Positions 26,202 through 34,743 of a DNA stretch of 64,000 bases are shown here, in pieces (the first letter of the stretch is position 1; every line of letters starts with the position of its first letter). This stretch comes from Hirschia sp964352025 (lineage in GTDB: Bacteria; Pseudomonadota; Alphaproteobacteria; Caulobacterales; Hyphomonadaceae), in NCBI GenBank assembly GCA_964352025.1, contig CAYGPZ010000001.1, forward strand, positions 558,001-622,000, read 5' to 3'. Under the pieces are notes generated by a model that saw nothing but the letters and a program-made list of their open reading frames with translations, made no database searches and was not told where the DNA came from. The position numbers and the translations under genes are program-made.

Positions 26202-27857
26202 ATGTACCGTTATGATGAATTCGATGAACAAATGGTGCGTGATCGCGTGTCCCAATTTAGAGGTCAGGTCGCACGACGTCTGTCTGGTGAATTAGACGAA
26301 GATCACTTTAAACCATTGCGTTTGCAAAATGGTGTTTATCTTCAATTGCACGCTTACATGCTGCGTATTGCTATTCCTTACGGTCAGCTTTCGTCCAAGC
26401 AGATGCGCGTATTGGCGGATGTCGGTGAGAAGTATGACAAAGGCTATGGCCACTTCACCACGCGTCAAAACATTCAGTTCAACTGGATCGCTTTGAAAAA
26501 TATTCCGACAGTTCTTGAAGAACTAGCGGATGTTGAAATGCACGCGATTCAGACGTCAGGAAACTGTATTCGTAACGTGACGACAGACCAGTTTGCTGGT
26601 GCAACAGCAGAAGAGATTGAAGATCCACGCCCTTGGTGTGAGATCATCCGTCAGTGGTCGACTTTCCACCCGGAATTTGCGCATCTTCCGCGTAAGTTTA
26701 AAATTGCTGTGACGGCTGCTGAGAATGACCGTGCGGCTATTCGTGTGCACGATATTGGTTTGCACATGAAGCGGAATGCTTCTGGTGAAGTTGGTTTTGA
26801 AATCATCGTTGGTGGTGGTCTTGGTCGTACGCCAATCGTTGGTACGACAGTTAAAGACTGGGTTGCTAAAGACGACATCCTTGATTGGCTAGAAGCGATT
26901 ATGCGCGTCTACAATCTGCATGGTCGTCGCGACAATAAATATAAAGCACGTATCAAAATTCTTGTTACCGAGCTGACGCCTGAAGAGTTTACGAAACAGG
27001 TAGATGCAGAGTTTGAAGCGCAGCGCGATGAAGAAAAAGTGCGCCTGCCACAGGAAGAAGTTGATCGTATTTCGGCTTACTTTAAAGCGCCTGCTTTTGA
27101 AGCGTTATCAGCTCAATCTTCCGCGTTTGAAGAAGCCAAAGCCAATGATGAAGCATTTGCGAAATGGGCGGAAACAAACCTGACTGAGCATAAGGTGGAT
27201 GGTTATACATCCGTCACTATTTCATTGAAGCCTCTGAATGTGGCTCCAGGAGATGCGACATCTGAGCAAATGCGTGTTGTGGCTGATATAGCCAAAGCAT
27301 ATTCTTTTGATGACCTTCGCATTACGCACATTCAAAACATTGTGCTGCCGCATGTGAAACTAGATGAAGTATATAACGTATATCTTGCGTTGGATGATGC
27401 TGGTCTAGGTGCTGACAATGTTGATCTTGCGTCTGACCTTATTTGTTGCCCTGGGCTTGATTATTGTAACTTGGCGAATGCGCGTTCTATTCCGGTCGCT
27501 ATGGAAATTCAGAACATGTTTTCCAAATACGATCGCGACTTAGGTAAGCTCCACATCAATATATCCGGCTGTATCAATGCATGTGGTCACCACCACGTTG
27601 GTCACATTGGTATTCTTGGTGTCGATAAAAAGGGTGAAGAATTCTATCAGATCACCTTTGGCGGGCGTGCGGACGAAAAAGCGAGAATTGGTGACATTCA
27701 AGGACCTGGGCTTCGTTATGAAGAAGTGACGCCAGCTCTTGAGCGTGTAGCGAAGCGTTATCTGGAAATACGTGAAAGCCAAGATGAGAAATTCATCACA
27801 ACATTAGAGCGCCTTGGCGCCGAGCCATTCAAGGAGGCGCTCTATGCCGACAGTTAA
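26202..27857 (+). CDS. cysI: Siroheme-dependent sulfite (nitrite/sulfite) reductase
   Basis: This enzyme reduces sulfite to sulfide with six electrons using siroheme coupled to a [4Fe-4S] cluster. The 551-residue protein has two ferredoxin-like plus catalytic half-domains. TRQNIQFNWI near residue 88 and TSGNCIRNVTTD near 119 are family motifs. The cluster ligands are a C-X5-C (C416, C422) and a C-X3-C in GCINACGHHH. Nitrite reductase is an alternative for this superfamily, but DUF934, APS reductase and cobA around it make sulfite the likely substrate. Confidence 0.92.
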   Translation: MYRYDEFDEQMVRDRVSQFRGQVARRLSGELDEDHFKPLRLQNGVYLQLHAYMLRIAIPYGQLSSKQMRVLADVGEKYDKGYGHFTTRQNIQFNWIALKNIPTVLEELADVEMHAIQTSGNCIRNVTTDQFAGATAEEIEDPRPWCEIIRQWSTFHPEFAHLPRKFKIAVTAAENDRAAIRVHDIGLHMKRNASGEVGFEIIVGGGLGRTPIVGTTVKDWVAKDDILDWLEAIMRVYNLHGRRDNKYKARIKILVTELTPEEFTKQVDAEFEAQRDEEKVRLPQEEVDRISAYFKAPAFEALSAQSSAFEEAKANDEAFAKWAETNLTEHKVDGYTSVTISLKPLNVAPGDATSEQMRVVADIAKAYSFDDLRITHIQNIVLPHVKLDEVYNVYLALDDAGLGADNVDLASDLICCPGLDYCNLANARSIPVAMEIQNMFSKYDRDLGKLHINISGCINACGHHHVGHIGILGVDKKGEEFYQITFGGRADEKARIGDIQGPGLRYEEVTPALERVAKRYLEIRESQDEKFITTLERLGAEPFKEALYADS

Positions 27858-28371
27858 GTTTGAAAACGGCAATGCAGCCATCATAGATGATGCTTTCGTT
27901 TGCGTGGAAGAAGGCCAATCCATACCGGCTGAAGGTTCCGTGTGTGTGACGCTGGAACGTTTTAAAGCCGAGAAGGACGCCATACTCGCACGTAATGGAG
28001 ATATCGGTGTGCGCTTGATCGAGAGCGATGATGCATTGGAGCTTTCCGATGTTATTGGCCGCTTGTCTCTCGTGGAAGTGACTTTCCCAAAATATACTGA
28101 CGGTCGCGCGTTTTCACAGGCTCAGCTCCTGCGTCGTCGCCTTCAGTTTAAAGGTGAAGTGCGTGCAATTGGTCAGGTATTGCGTGATCAGATGGATCAA
28201 ATGGCGCGCTGCGGTATCGACAGTTTCGTTTTTGAACCCACCTCAGGTGACGCGCCAAGTGTAGTCGAAGATGCAATCCAAGACTTCACTTATGCCTATC
28301 AACGCACATCCGGTACATCTGTACCCATTTTTGAGCGACGTCATGCCGCCTCAAAAACGGTGTCGGAATAA
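27844..28371 (+). CDS. DUF934 family protein
   Basis: This 175-residue protein of the DUF934 family is regularly encoded between sulfite reductase and APS/PAPS reductase in proteobacteria. Conserved features are the central DVIGRLSLVEVTFPKYTDGR and GEVRAIGQVLRDQMDQMARCGIDSF. The biochemical role is unproven. The start ATG 27844 is set by GGAGG seven bases upstream and overlaps the 3' end of cysI by 14 bases. Confidence 0.88.
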   Translation: MPTVKFENGNAAIIDDAFVCVEEGQSIPAEGSVCVTLERFKAEKDAILARNGDIGVRLIESDDALELSDVIGRLSLVEVTFPKYTDGRAFSQAQLLRRRLQFKGEVRAIGQVLRDQMDQMARCGIDSFVFEPTSGDAPSVVEDAIQDFTYAYQRTSGTSVPIFERRHAASKTVSE

Positions 28372-28384
28372 GGAGGCTATTTTA

Positions 28385-29131
28385 ATGGCCGATACTGAAG
28401 CCTCAAACCCAAACGAAACGCGCGAAGATCGCTTATTTCGTTTGAATAAAGAATTACGCGATGCGTCAGCGCAAACAATTATCCGTGCCGCGCGAAAACG
28501 TGAATTTGGTGACCGTATTTGTTACGTGTCTTCATTTGGTGCTGAAAGTGCAGTCATGCTTGCGCTTATTGCCGATGTGGATCCGTCATTTCCGGTTCTT
28601 TTCATAGATACAGGGATGCATTTTCATCAAACGCTTCAATACCGTGATGATTTGATTGAATTTCTTGGTCTGACAGGCGTTCAAACAATTCATCCTGATG
28701 AAGAAGAGCGCTTAATCGAGGATCCAAAAAACGATCTTTATAAAACAGACCCAGATGTCTGTTGTGAAATCCGTAAGGTGCGCCCATTGGAGCCTGCATT
28801 GCATGGATTTGATGCGTGGATTACGGGGCGTAAGCGTTTTCACGGTGGAGAACGTATGCAGTTGCCAGTGTTCGAATTTGCGGCGGGTCGCTATAAAGTG
28901 AATCCTCTTGCATCTTGGACACCTGAAGATGTGAAGCTCTTCTTCAAACAACGCAATTTGCCAGCGCACCCATTGGTAGAGCAAGGTTATCCATCAATTG
29001 GATGTTGGCCATGTACGCAACCTGCTGAAAACCCAAACGACCTTCGTTCTGGGCGTTGGGCCGGTATGGATAAAACTGAATGTGGATTGCATCTTGAGAA
29101 GGGGGCGGTCGGTCGTCCAAGACCTTTCTAG
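28385..29131 (+). CDS. cysH: Adenylyl-sulfate (APS) reductase, assimilatory
   Basis: This enzyme reduces activated sulfate to sulfite with thioredoxin. The 248-residue protein has the SSFGAESAV nucleotide loop near residue 49, a Cys pair (C126, C127), a second pair in C207-W-P-C210 and the catalytic ECGLH near the C-terminus (C233). The four extra Cys bind [4Fe-4S] and mark the APS-using type, not the cluster-free PAPS reductase. ATG 28385 is chosen because GGAGG lies upstream. It closes the operon at a terminator. Sulfate activation genes are not in the window. Confidence 0.92.
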   Translation: MADTEASNPNETREDRLFRLNKELRDASAQTIIRAARKREFGDRICYVSSFGAESAVMLALIADVDPSFPVLFIDTGMHFHQTLQYRDDLIEFLGLTGVQTIHPDEEERLIEDPKNDLYKTDPDVCCEIRKVRPLEPALHGFDAWITGRKRFHGGERMQLPVFEFAAGRYKVNPLASWTPEDVKLFFKQRNLPAHPLVEQGYPSIGCWPCTQPAENPNDLRSGRWAGMDKTECGLHLEKGAVGRPRPF

Positions 29132-29156
29132 AATTCACATTTTTGAATTTAATTAC

Positions 29157-29193
29157 TGAAAATCCTCGAGAAAATTTCTCGGGGATTTTTTGT
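29157..29193 (+). terminator. Terminator of the sulfate-reduction operon
   Basis: The stem AAATCCTCGAGA / TCTCGGGGATTT (one wobble) is followed by TTTTGTTTT. Confidence 0.87.
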
Positions 29194-29256
29194 TTTCGGA
29201 ACCGTTTTTAAGCTGCATTGCTGATAAATTAATTATTCACAGGCGGTTAAGGTCAG

Positions 29257-29271
29257 TTAAGACTATGTTAA
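29257..29271 (+). promoter_or_regulatory. Perfect CtrA consensus site TTAA-N7-TTAA
   Basis: TTAA-GACTATG-TTAA matches the CtrA response-regulator consensus exactly. A further TTAA lies six bases before it. It is 82-96 bases upstream of the membrane-protein gene at 29353. About one or two such matches are expected by chance in a window this size, so position is the main support. Confidence 0.45.
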
Positions 29272-29352
29272 TTCTCTCAAAAACGTCGTATTGATAGGAA
29301 TACGGCGGTGGGGTGTCGCTAGTCTATTAGTTATCAGCCAAGGGGTGTTGGC

Positions 29353-30078
29353 ATGGATATTTCAGTTTGGTGGGCAATTCCGGGCATTGCAGGACTTATT
29401 GGTCTGTTGATGGTTGGTGGCGGAATAGGGCGTTTATTTCGTTTTAAAATGTTTTCAGGATTAAGCCGTTTCTTGTTCGGCGGTGTGTTTTTATCTGGTG
29501 CAGCAGTGGCCACATTGGCGGGTATGAATTTGCAGACCTATGCACGCCTGACATATGAACGACCAGCGGCAGAAGTTACATTGGAACAAACGGCCGATCA
29601 GGTGTTTCAGGCAACGGTGCGCGTGCCCAAAGCTAAAGGCGAAGACTTTGGTGAACCAATGGTTTTTGACCTGACGGGTGATGCTTTTCGTGTAGATGCA
29701 CGGTTCCTGAAGTGGAAGCCGTGGGCAAATGTTACGGGTTATGATGCCATTTATCGGTTGGACCGTCTTCAAGGACGATTTGATAGCGCTGAGCAAGAGA
29801 ATGCAACACCTCCTAGAGCTTATGATTTGTCTCCAGAAGGAACATCTGCGGCCTTAGATATTTATGATCTTTCGCGCAAAAATGACTTGTTCAAACAATT
29901 AAAAGCGGTTGATGCAATATACGGAAATGGTGCTTACGCGCCCATGGTAGATGGAGCCGTGTTTGAAGTTGTTGCGACCCAGTCGGGCTTAGTGCCGCGC
30001 CCTAAAAACGAAATTGCGAAACAGGCGAGTTTGCAATGGGGTGCGCCGACATCACTAAAAACGCCAACCCTCGAATAA
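29353..30078 (+). CDS. Conserved membrane protein, unknown function
   Basis: This 241-residue protein has two hydrophobic segments at the N-terminus (about residues 6-24 and 38-60) and a soluble domain of about 180 residues, predicted periplasmic, rich in beta strand. The soluble part contains FDLTGDAFRVDARFLKWKP and an alpha-helical end. Similar proteins are sometimes labelled as efflux-pump related without evidence; I assign no function. A CtrA-type site lies upstream and a shared terminator downstream. Confidence 0.72.
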   Translation: MDISVWWAIPGIAGLIGLLMVGGGIGRLFRFKMFSGLSRFLFGGVFLSGAAVATLAGMNLQTYARLTYERPAAEVTLEQTADQVFQATVRVPKAKGEDFGEPMVFDLTGDAFRVDARFLKWKPWANVTGYDAIYRLDRLQGRFDSAEQENATPPRAYDLSPEGTSAALDIYDLSRKNDLFKQLKAVDAIYGNGAYAPMVDGAVFEVVATQSGLVPRPKNEIAKQASLQWGAPTSLKTPTLE

Positions 30079-30096
30079 AGTATGTTTAGACATTAA

Positions 30097-30135
30097 AAAA
30101 CGCCGCCAAAGGAATGAACCTGAGGCGGCGTTTTA
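30097..30135. terminator. Bidirectional terminator
   Basis: AAAACGCCGCC / GGCGGCGTTTT stem with a 16-base loop and A/T flanks, between convergent genes. Confidence 0.88.
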
Positions 30136-30156
30136 TTGTTTGAATGTGCGCTTTGT

Positions 30157-30573
30157 TTATGCGCTCAAACGTGGTGCGATTTCAAAATTATCGTCATTCA
30201 TTGCTGGACGAATGATTTGAACCACGGATTTTGGAAGGTCGAGCGCCTCAGCAGCACTAGCGACGAATTCCTCTTCGGCTTCGTGGATGTCTCCATCCGC
30301 TGCAGCCACATGCCAAAGTGCTTCCATAAGGTCCATGCGGTCTTCTTCTGGAGAATAGCGCAAAGCTCCTAAGGCTTCATTTAGGCGGTTGCCCGATGTG
30401 CGACCCAAAGCGGCATTATCGCCGGGTGCCCACGGACGCTCAGGCTCATCTGAACCTAAGTTATTCAAGTATTTGTATGCTGCATCTACTTCTGCATCAT
30501 TGATAGTTTGATCAGCTTTGATCAAACCCATGAGAAGAGTAGCCGCAGACATTCTGAATTTAGATGGTAGCAT
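30157..30573 (-). CDS. TerB-like helical protein
   Basis: This 138-residue, acidic, all-helical protein has the TerB-type repeat: an N-terminal LLMGLIKADQTINDAEVDAAYKYL and a C-terminal LWHVAAADGDIHEAEEEFV. Each has the Asp/Glu pattern (ADGxIxxxE) that binds metal in TerB of tellurite resistance. A linker of about 40 residues separates the two halves. No other ter gene is present, so resistance is not implied. The start at 30573 has GAGG eight to nine bases upstream; ATG 30552 is an alternative. A perfect CtrA-type site lies 55 bases upstream. Confidence 0.75.
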   Translation of the reverse strand: MLPSKFRMSAATLLMGLIKADQTINDAEVDAAYKYLNNLGSDEPERPWAPGDNAALGRTSGNRLNEALGALRYSPEEDRMDLMEALWHVAAADGDIHEAEEEFVASAAEALDLPKSVVQIIRPAMNDDNFEIAPRLSA

Positions 30574-30627
30574 CTAATGGGACCTCAAAGGTTGGTGTTC
30601 CAATAAGGTCAATTTGCACCAGACTCT

Positions 30628-30642
30628 TTAAAGCGAGCTTAA
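30628..30642 (-). promoter_or_regulatory. Perfect CtrA consensus site TTAA-N7-TTAA
   Basis: TTAA-AGCGAGC-TTAA is an exact match to the CtrA consensus, 55-69 bases upstream of the TerB-like gene, where CtrA sites usually overlap the -35 region. It is one of two exact matches I found in the window. Confidence 0.45.
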
Positions 30643-30695
30643 TCCAGCCAAAAAGAGTGTGAATTTTATCGAGAAAATTGTTTACTTTATTCTAA

Positions 30696-31100
30696 TTAGA
30701 AAAGTAACGATTTTTCCCGTTTGAATAATTGAATACTGAAAAAGATCATGAAGAAAAATAGTAAAGTTTCGAAGACGTCACGGCCAAAATTGTTAGAACA
30801 AATGTTTTTCATACAAACAAACTTTGTGGGTCTGTTGAGATTTGTAAAATGATCAATTGTTGTAAGTGTGCCGTGCTGAGATTCGCGAACTTCTGTGCGA
30901 GCACCGATGTCCCAATTTTTCATAAAAAATGGGCTTACAGCAACAAGGCTAAGACGATCTGGATTTATGGTGCGATTATAACTGTCATTTTCAAATAGAA
31001 CCTGAATGACATACGGTATTGTGTATTGCATACGTGCTGGATGAAATGTGATTATTGTAAATGCGAGCATAAGCGCCGCAAAAATGCGATTAGATAACAT
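30696..31100 (-). CDS. Hypothetical protein with two terminal membrane segments
   Basis: No family is recognised. The 134-residue product begins MLSNRIFAALMLAFTIITF, a membrane helix or signal anchor, then has a soluble part of about 80 residues with two Cys and a hydrophobic C-terminal segment (LLFFFMIFFSIQLF) ending in a basic stretch. The layout suggests an integral membrane protein with a periplasmic loop. AGGGGA about nine bases before ATG 31100 supports this start over the longer frame from 31130. The region is AT-richer than its neighbours. Confidence 0.5.
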   Translation of the reverse strand: MLSNRIFAALMLAFTIITFHPARMQYTIPYVIQVLFENDSYNRTINPDRLSLVAVSPFFMKNWDIGARTEVRESQHGTLTTIDHFTNLNRPTKFVCMKNICSNNFGRDVFETLLFFFMIFFSIQLFKREKSLLF

Positions 31101-31355
31101 TTGTATGATTCCCCTACAACCTAAAGGCACAAAAGCAATGCGTGTGCCAGTTTCGGGTTGTGTTTATAGAAATTACTCAGTGTCATTTTGTCTATCTTAT
31201 CTGGCTCAGTGTAATCGTGCTTGATTCACTCTTAAAACAGATCCAAGTTACAATGACTTATTGAAAAACTGACCTTTCTGAAGTCCGTTTTCATGACGTC
31301 AATATTTCAATATGAAAGTTAGAGATATTCTCTTTGAGTTCGAATAGGGTGCGAT

Positions 31356-32105
31356 TTGTTTAGTCAAAGTTTTATGGATGGCTGTGATCAGTTGCGCACT
31401 GCTAAGTCCGAAGATGAAATAAAACTAGCAGTCCAGTGTTTTATCGAAAATAGAGGCTTTTGGTCGTTTAACTTAGGGTATCTTGATACGATTAATCATG
31501 CCGTTGAAGAGGCACCGATTAAATTCATTTCTACAATGAACCAAGAGTGGACTGACCATTATACAAACGAACGGTATGATCTTATCGATTTTGGCGTAAC
31601 GGAATTGCGTAAAAATAAGCCCAGTCCTATTCTTACGGGGTATGAGTTTCAAAATAAAACTCAAACACTTACAGCGGCTGAAGAAAAATACTTAAAGGAA
31701 GCATCAGAGGCAAACTGGAATACGGGATGTATTATTCCTTTAGGGCCATTTTCTAGTGATGGAGTTCCTCCAATGGGAATAGGGTTAGCTTCTGATTTGA
31801 ATGCTGATGCTTTTCAATCCGTGTGGAGCCAACAGTCCAGTGAGACACTTGTTTTCATGAATTATATGAATCAGATGTTGTCTCAATCTATTGCGAGTTT
31901 GCTGCATGGAGTGAAGCCTTTGACCGTGCGAGAAAAGGATTGTCTAGCTTATCTGGCTTTAGGATATCGACCTGACGGTATTGGTGATCGGCTTTTCATT
32001 GCTACAGTAACTGTGAATACACATATTCAATCGGCGCGCCGTAAATTAAACGCCACGACGAACGCGCATGCAGTGGCAAAAGCAATAAGATTGAATCTGA
32101 TTTGA
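31356..32105 (+). CDS. LuxR-type quorum-sensing regulator without a neighbouring synthase
   Basis: This 249-residue regulator has an N-terminal autoinducer-binding domain and a C-terminal LuxR helix-turn-helix (LTVREKDCLAYLALG, with VNTHIQSARRKLNA as the recognition helix). In LuxR/TraR numbering W57, Y61 and D70 are present (EWTDHY and IDF), while the W85 position is Leu. The start is a TTG with AGGG six bases upstream; ATG 31374 has no ribosome binding site. No luxI is adjacent, so it is an orphan that may sense the signal made by the luxI at 61.3 kb or a foreign one. Confidence 0.85.
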   Translation: MFSQSFMDGCDQLRTAKSEDEIKLAVQCFIENRGFWSFNLGYLDTINHAVEEAPIKFISTMNQEWTDHYTNERYDLIDFGVTELRKNKPSPILTGYEFQNKTQTLTAAEEKYLKEASEANWNTGCIIPLGPFSSDGVPPMGIGLASDLNADAFQSVWSQQSSETLVFMNYMNQMLSQSIASLLHGVKPLTVREKDCLAYLALGYRPDGIGDRLFIATVTVNTHIQSARRKLNATTNAHAVAKAIRLNLI

Positions 32106-32200
32106 GAACTATCAATTTTGATAGGTATCCTGTCGCATTCATGTGAAGTATTCCTTTGCACATACCCTCGGGTTGGGGGGACGTGGTTACGCACCGCATG

Positions 32201-32233
32201 TACGGTCAGTAAAAATGCTGACCGTATTTTTTG
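32201..32233 (+). terminator. Terminator after the orphan luxR
   Basis: TACGGTCAG / CTGACCGTA stem, seven-base loop, followed by a run of T. Confidence 0.88.
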
Positions 32234-32239
32234 CATGTT

Positions 32240-32836
32240 TTAGTGTTTGATAGCGGGCGTTTCGGTGTCGTAATAGAGGTGTACGGGAGCGGTAAAATTT
32301 TTTCTAAATAGTTCTGTTTTTGTAATTACGGATTTTATCTCTTCTTGAGTATCGAAAAGACGATTGGGAAGAAAAAAACCGCCAGTTTTTCCTGATTTGA
32401 ACCAAATAGAATCATTTATGTTTTCCACCGAACTTATTCCCATCCAGCTAATGTATTCTTGCGATATATCAGTGGTCCAAGTGATACCTCTAGAATCCAG
32501 CATGACGCGATTGAATCCTACCCGTATTGGATCTTGAGCATTTATCCGTTCAAATTGTTTCATTGTGAAAAGGGTTAAAGCCCATGAGGCCCAAATCGAA
32601 TAACTAGCTGCTGTGGCCACTAATACTGCGCGCCATAACTCTTGATTGGGAAAGAGAAAATAACTGACGCCACACGTTAGACCCATGGCTACCAATCTTG
32701 ATGTAAAAGAAATCCAATAATAGTGACTTGATTTTGCTGTTTCAAACAATCCCTTCTCTAAAGGACGTAAATCGCCAACAGTCCATTGAAATGTAAAAAC
32801 GAGTTCTTGTTCTTGTGGATCAATAATGGTCGTCAT
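32240..32836 (-). CDS. YcxB-like membrane protein
   Basis: This 198-residue protein has two membrane segments (about residues 47-63 and 70-92) and a C-terminal domain resembling YcxB: a DSRGITWTTDISQEYISW strand pair, then a FLPNRLFDTQEE segment. YcxB-like proteins are integral membrane proteins of unknown role. AGGAAG eight bases before the ATG supports the start. Its promoter must lie in the 400-base gap shared with ffh. Confidence 0.7.
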   Translation of the reverse strand: MTTIIDPQEQELVFTFQWTVGDLRPLEKGLFETAKSSHYYWISFTSRLVAMGLTCGVSYFLFPNQELWRAVLVATAASYSIWASWALTLFTMKQFERINAQDPIRVGFNRVMLDSRGITWTTDISQEYISWMGISSVENINDSIWFKSGKTGGFFLPNRLFDTQEEIKSVITKTELFRKNFTAPVHLYYDTETPAIKH

Positions 32837-33237
32837 TTGAGTATCTTCCTATTTGGTGAAACCATTTATGAATTCAAATCCGAAGGCAATAAAATAAATA
32901 TTCCGTCTCCGAAGAAAATCAGTATCAAGCTGCAGAATAGGTCTAACGACTTTTCCTTGACTTAACCCCACTTTTCAGCCAGAAAGCCACGATCTTTCCG
33001 CGTAGCTATAACTGCGCCTTGATCTGGGACGATCCTGCTACTCTTTATACTAGTGCAGATGAGCCCAGCAGAAGCACCCTCGCTCAGCGCCTAGCGCCCA
33101 GCGGGTTAATCTTGCTTTGTGCGCGTTTTTCTTTGCGCGATGAAGGCTGAAACGGTTGCAAGGAAGGGCGAGTGACGCCATCTTTAGCCTATGGCTAAAG
33201 CCAGTATCATTCACAACAGAATTAAAGGAGATTGCGC
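32837..33237. other. Intergenic region with ffh promoter and structured leader
   Basis: No protein gene is convincing. A -10-like TATACT at 33046-33051 could start the ffh transcript, leaving a GC-rich leader of about 180 bases. The leader holds a perfect hairpin, CTTTAGCC-TAT-GGCTAAAG (33182-33200), and a GCGCG stem near 33120-33140. It does not contain the conserved SRP RNA GGAAGGAAGCAGC core. Confidence 0.4.
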
Positions 33238-34743
33238 ATGTTTGACGCGCTGACAGACAGACTTTCGGGCGTATTTGATGGCCTGACCGGAAAGGGTGCC
33301 CTTTCTGAAAAAGACGTGTCGTCCGCTCTGCGCGAAATCCGTGTTGCACTTCTCGAAGCTGATGTCGCGCTTGATGTCGTTAAACAATTCATCGCTGACG
33401 TAAAACCAAAAGCTGTTGGTGAAGACGTTATCCGTTCTGTGAAACCGGGCCAGCAAGTCATCAAGATCGTAAATGATGCGCTTGTCGAAATGCTGGGTGG
33501 CGGACAAGAGCCAGAAGGCCTTCGCATTGATAATATACCTGCTGTTATCATGATGGCGGGTCTGCAAGGTTCTGGTAAAACGACAACAACTGGTAAGCTT
33601 GCTAAACGTTTAAAAGAGCATGACCGCAAGAAAGTTCTAATCGCGTCGCTCGATATTTATCGTCCTGCCGCGATGAAACAGTTAGAAATCCTAGCTGGGC
33701 AGGTTGGTGTAGATGCTTTGCCAGTCGTTGAAAATCAGCGTCCAGTAGACATCGCCAAACGTGCAGTGAATGCAGCAAAGCTTGGTGGCTATGACGTTGT
33801 AATTCTCGATACGGCTGGTCGGACCACGCTAGATGAGCAGATGATGGGCGAGGCAGCGCAAGTTTCTGAGGTCGCTAATCCTGCTGAAACTATTCTCGTC
33901 GCAGATGCACTGACGGGGCAGGATGCTGTTGAAACAGCGCGCCGCTTTAATGATCGCCTTAAGCTGACTGGATTGATCCTCACACGTATGGACGGTGATG
34001 GACGCGGCGGTGCTGCATTATCAATGCGTGCGGTCACTGGTTTGCCGATCAAGTTTCTTGGAACTGGTGAAAAGTCCGACGGGCTAGAAGTTTTCGATGC
34101 GCACCGTATTGCTGGCCGCATTCTCGGGCAGGGTGATGTTGTCTCCCTTGTGGAGAAAGCTGCTGCTGAGATCGATCAGGAAAAAGCTGAAAAAATCGCC
34201 AAGAAAATGGCGAAAGGCATCTTCGACCTTGAAGACCTTGGCGAGCAATTCAAGCAGATGGAGCGCATGGGTGGCCTTGGCGGCCTTATGGGTATGTTGC
34301 CCGGTGCGAAAAAAGCCAAACAAGCCATGGATGCGCAAGGTCTGGATGACCGTGTGATGAAACGCCAGCACGGTATTATTATGTCCATGACACCGAAAGA
34401 ACGCGCAAAGCCTGCTCTGTTAAACGCTTCTCGTAAGAAGCGCATCGCCGCAGGTGCTGGTGTTGAAGTCTCCGAAGTCAATAAAGTTCTCAAAATGCAC
34501 AAGCAAATGGCTGGCATGATGAAGAAAATGGGCAAGGGCGGCATGAAGCAAATGGCCAAAGCGATGGGCGCAATGGGCCAAGGCGGAATGCCTGGTGGTC
34601 AAGCTATGGACCCAGCAGCCTTGCAAGATATGGCTGGTAAAATGGGCGGTGGCTTACCTGGACTTGGTGGGCCAGGCGGCATGCCTGGCGGAATGGGTGG
34701 TTTACCCGGTCTTGGTGGCCCACGCAGGGGTAAGAAGAAATAA
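33238..34743 (+). CDS. ffh: Signal recognition particle GTPase Ffh
   Basis: Ffh binds signal sequences and SRP RNA and delivers ribosomes to FtsY at the inner membrane. The 501-residue protein has an N-terminal helical bundle, then the G domain with GLQGSGKT (residues 108-115), DTAGRT, and TRMDGDGRGG. The methionine-rich M domain follows, with the SRP-RNA-binding SxxRxxRIAxGxG-like stretch. The last 70 residues are a Gly/Met/Pro repeat tail, longer than in E. coli. ATG 33238 is set by AAGGAG seven bases upstream. It overlaps the next gene by one base. Confidence 0.97.
   Translation: MFDALTDRLSGVFDGLTGKGALSEKDVSSALREIRVALLEADVALDVVKQFIADVKPKAVGEDVIRSVKPGQQVIKIVNDALVEMLGGGQEPEGLRIDNIPAVIMMAGLQGSGKTTTTGKLAKRLKEHDRKKVLIASLDIYRPAAMKQLEILAGQVGVDALPVVENQRPVDIAKRAVNAAKLGGYDVVILDTAGRTTLDEQMMGEAAQVSEVANPAETILVADALTGQDAVETARRFNDRLKLTGLILTRMDGDGRGGAALSMRAVTGLPIKFLGTGEKSDGLEVFDAHRIAGRILGQGDVVSLVEKAAAEIDQEKAEKIAKKMAKGIFDLEDLGEQFKQMERMGGLGGLMGMLPGAKKAKQAMDAQGLDDRVMKRQHGIIMSMTPKERAKPALLNASRKKRIAAGAGVEVSEVNKVLKMHKQMAGMMKKMGKGGMKQMAKAMGAMGQGGMPGGQAMDPAALQDMAGKMGGGLPGLGGPGGMPGGMGGLPGLGGPRRGKKK

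Noticed and set aside
29353..30078. Efflux pump assignment
   Set aside because: The protein has only two membrane segments and none of the hallmarks of an RND, MFS or ABC transporter.
30157..30573. Tellurite-resistance function
   Set aside because: TerB-like fold alone, without other ter genes, does not support resistance.
33050..33237. SRP (4.5S) RNA gene in the ffh upstream region
   Set aside because: The conserved GGAAGGAAGCAGC core is missing; GGAAGG alone is not enough.
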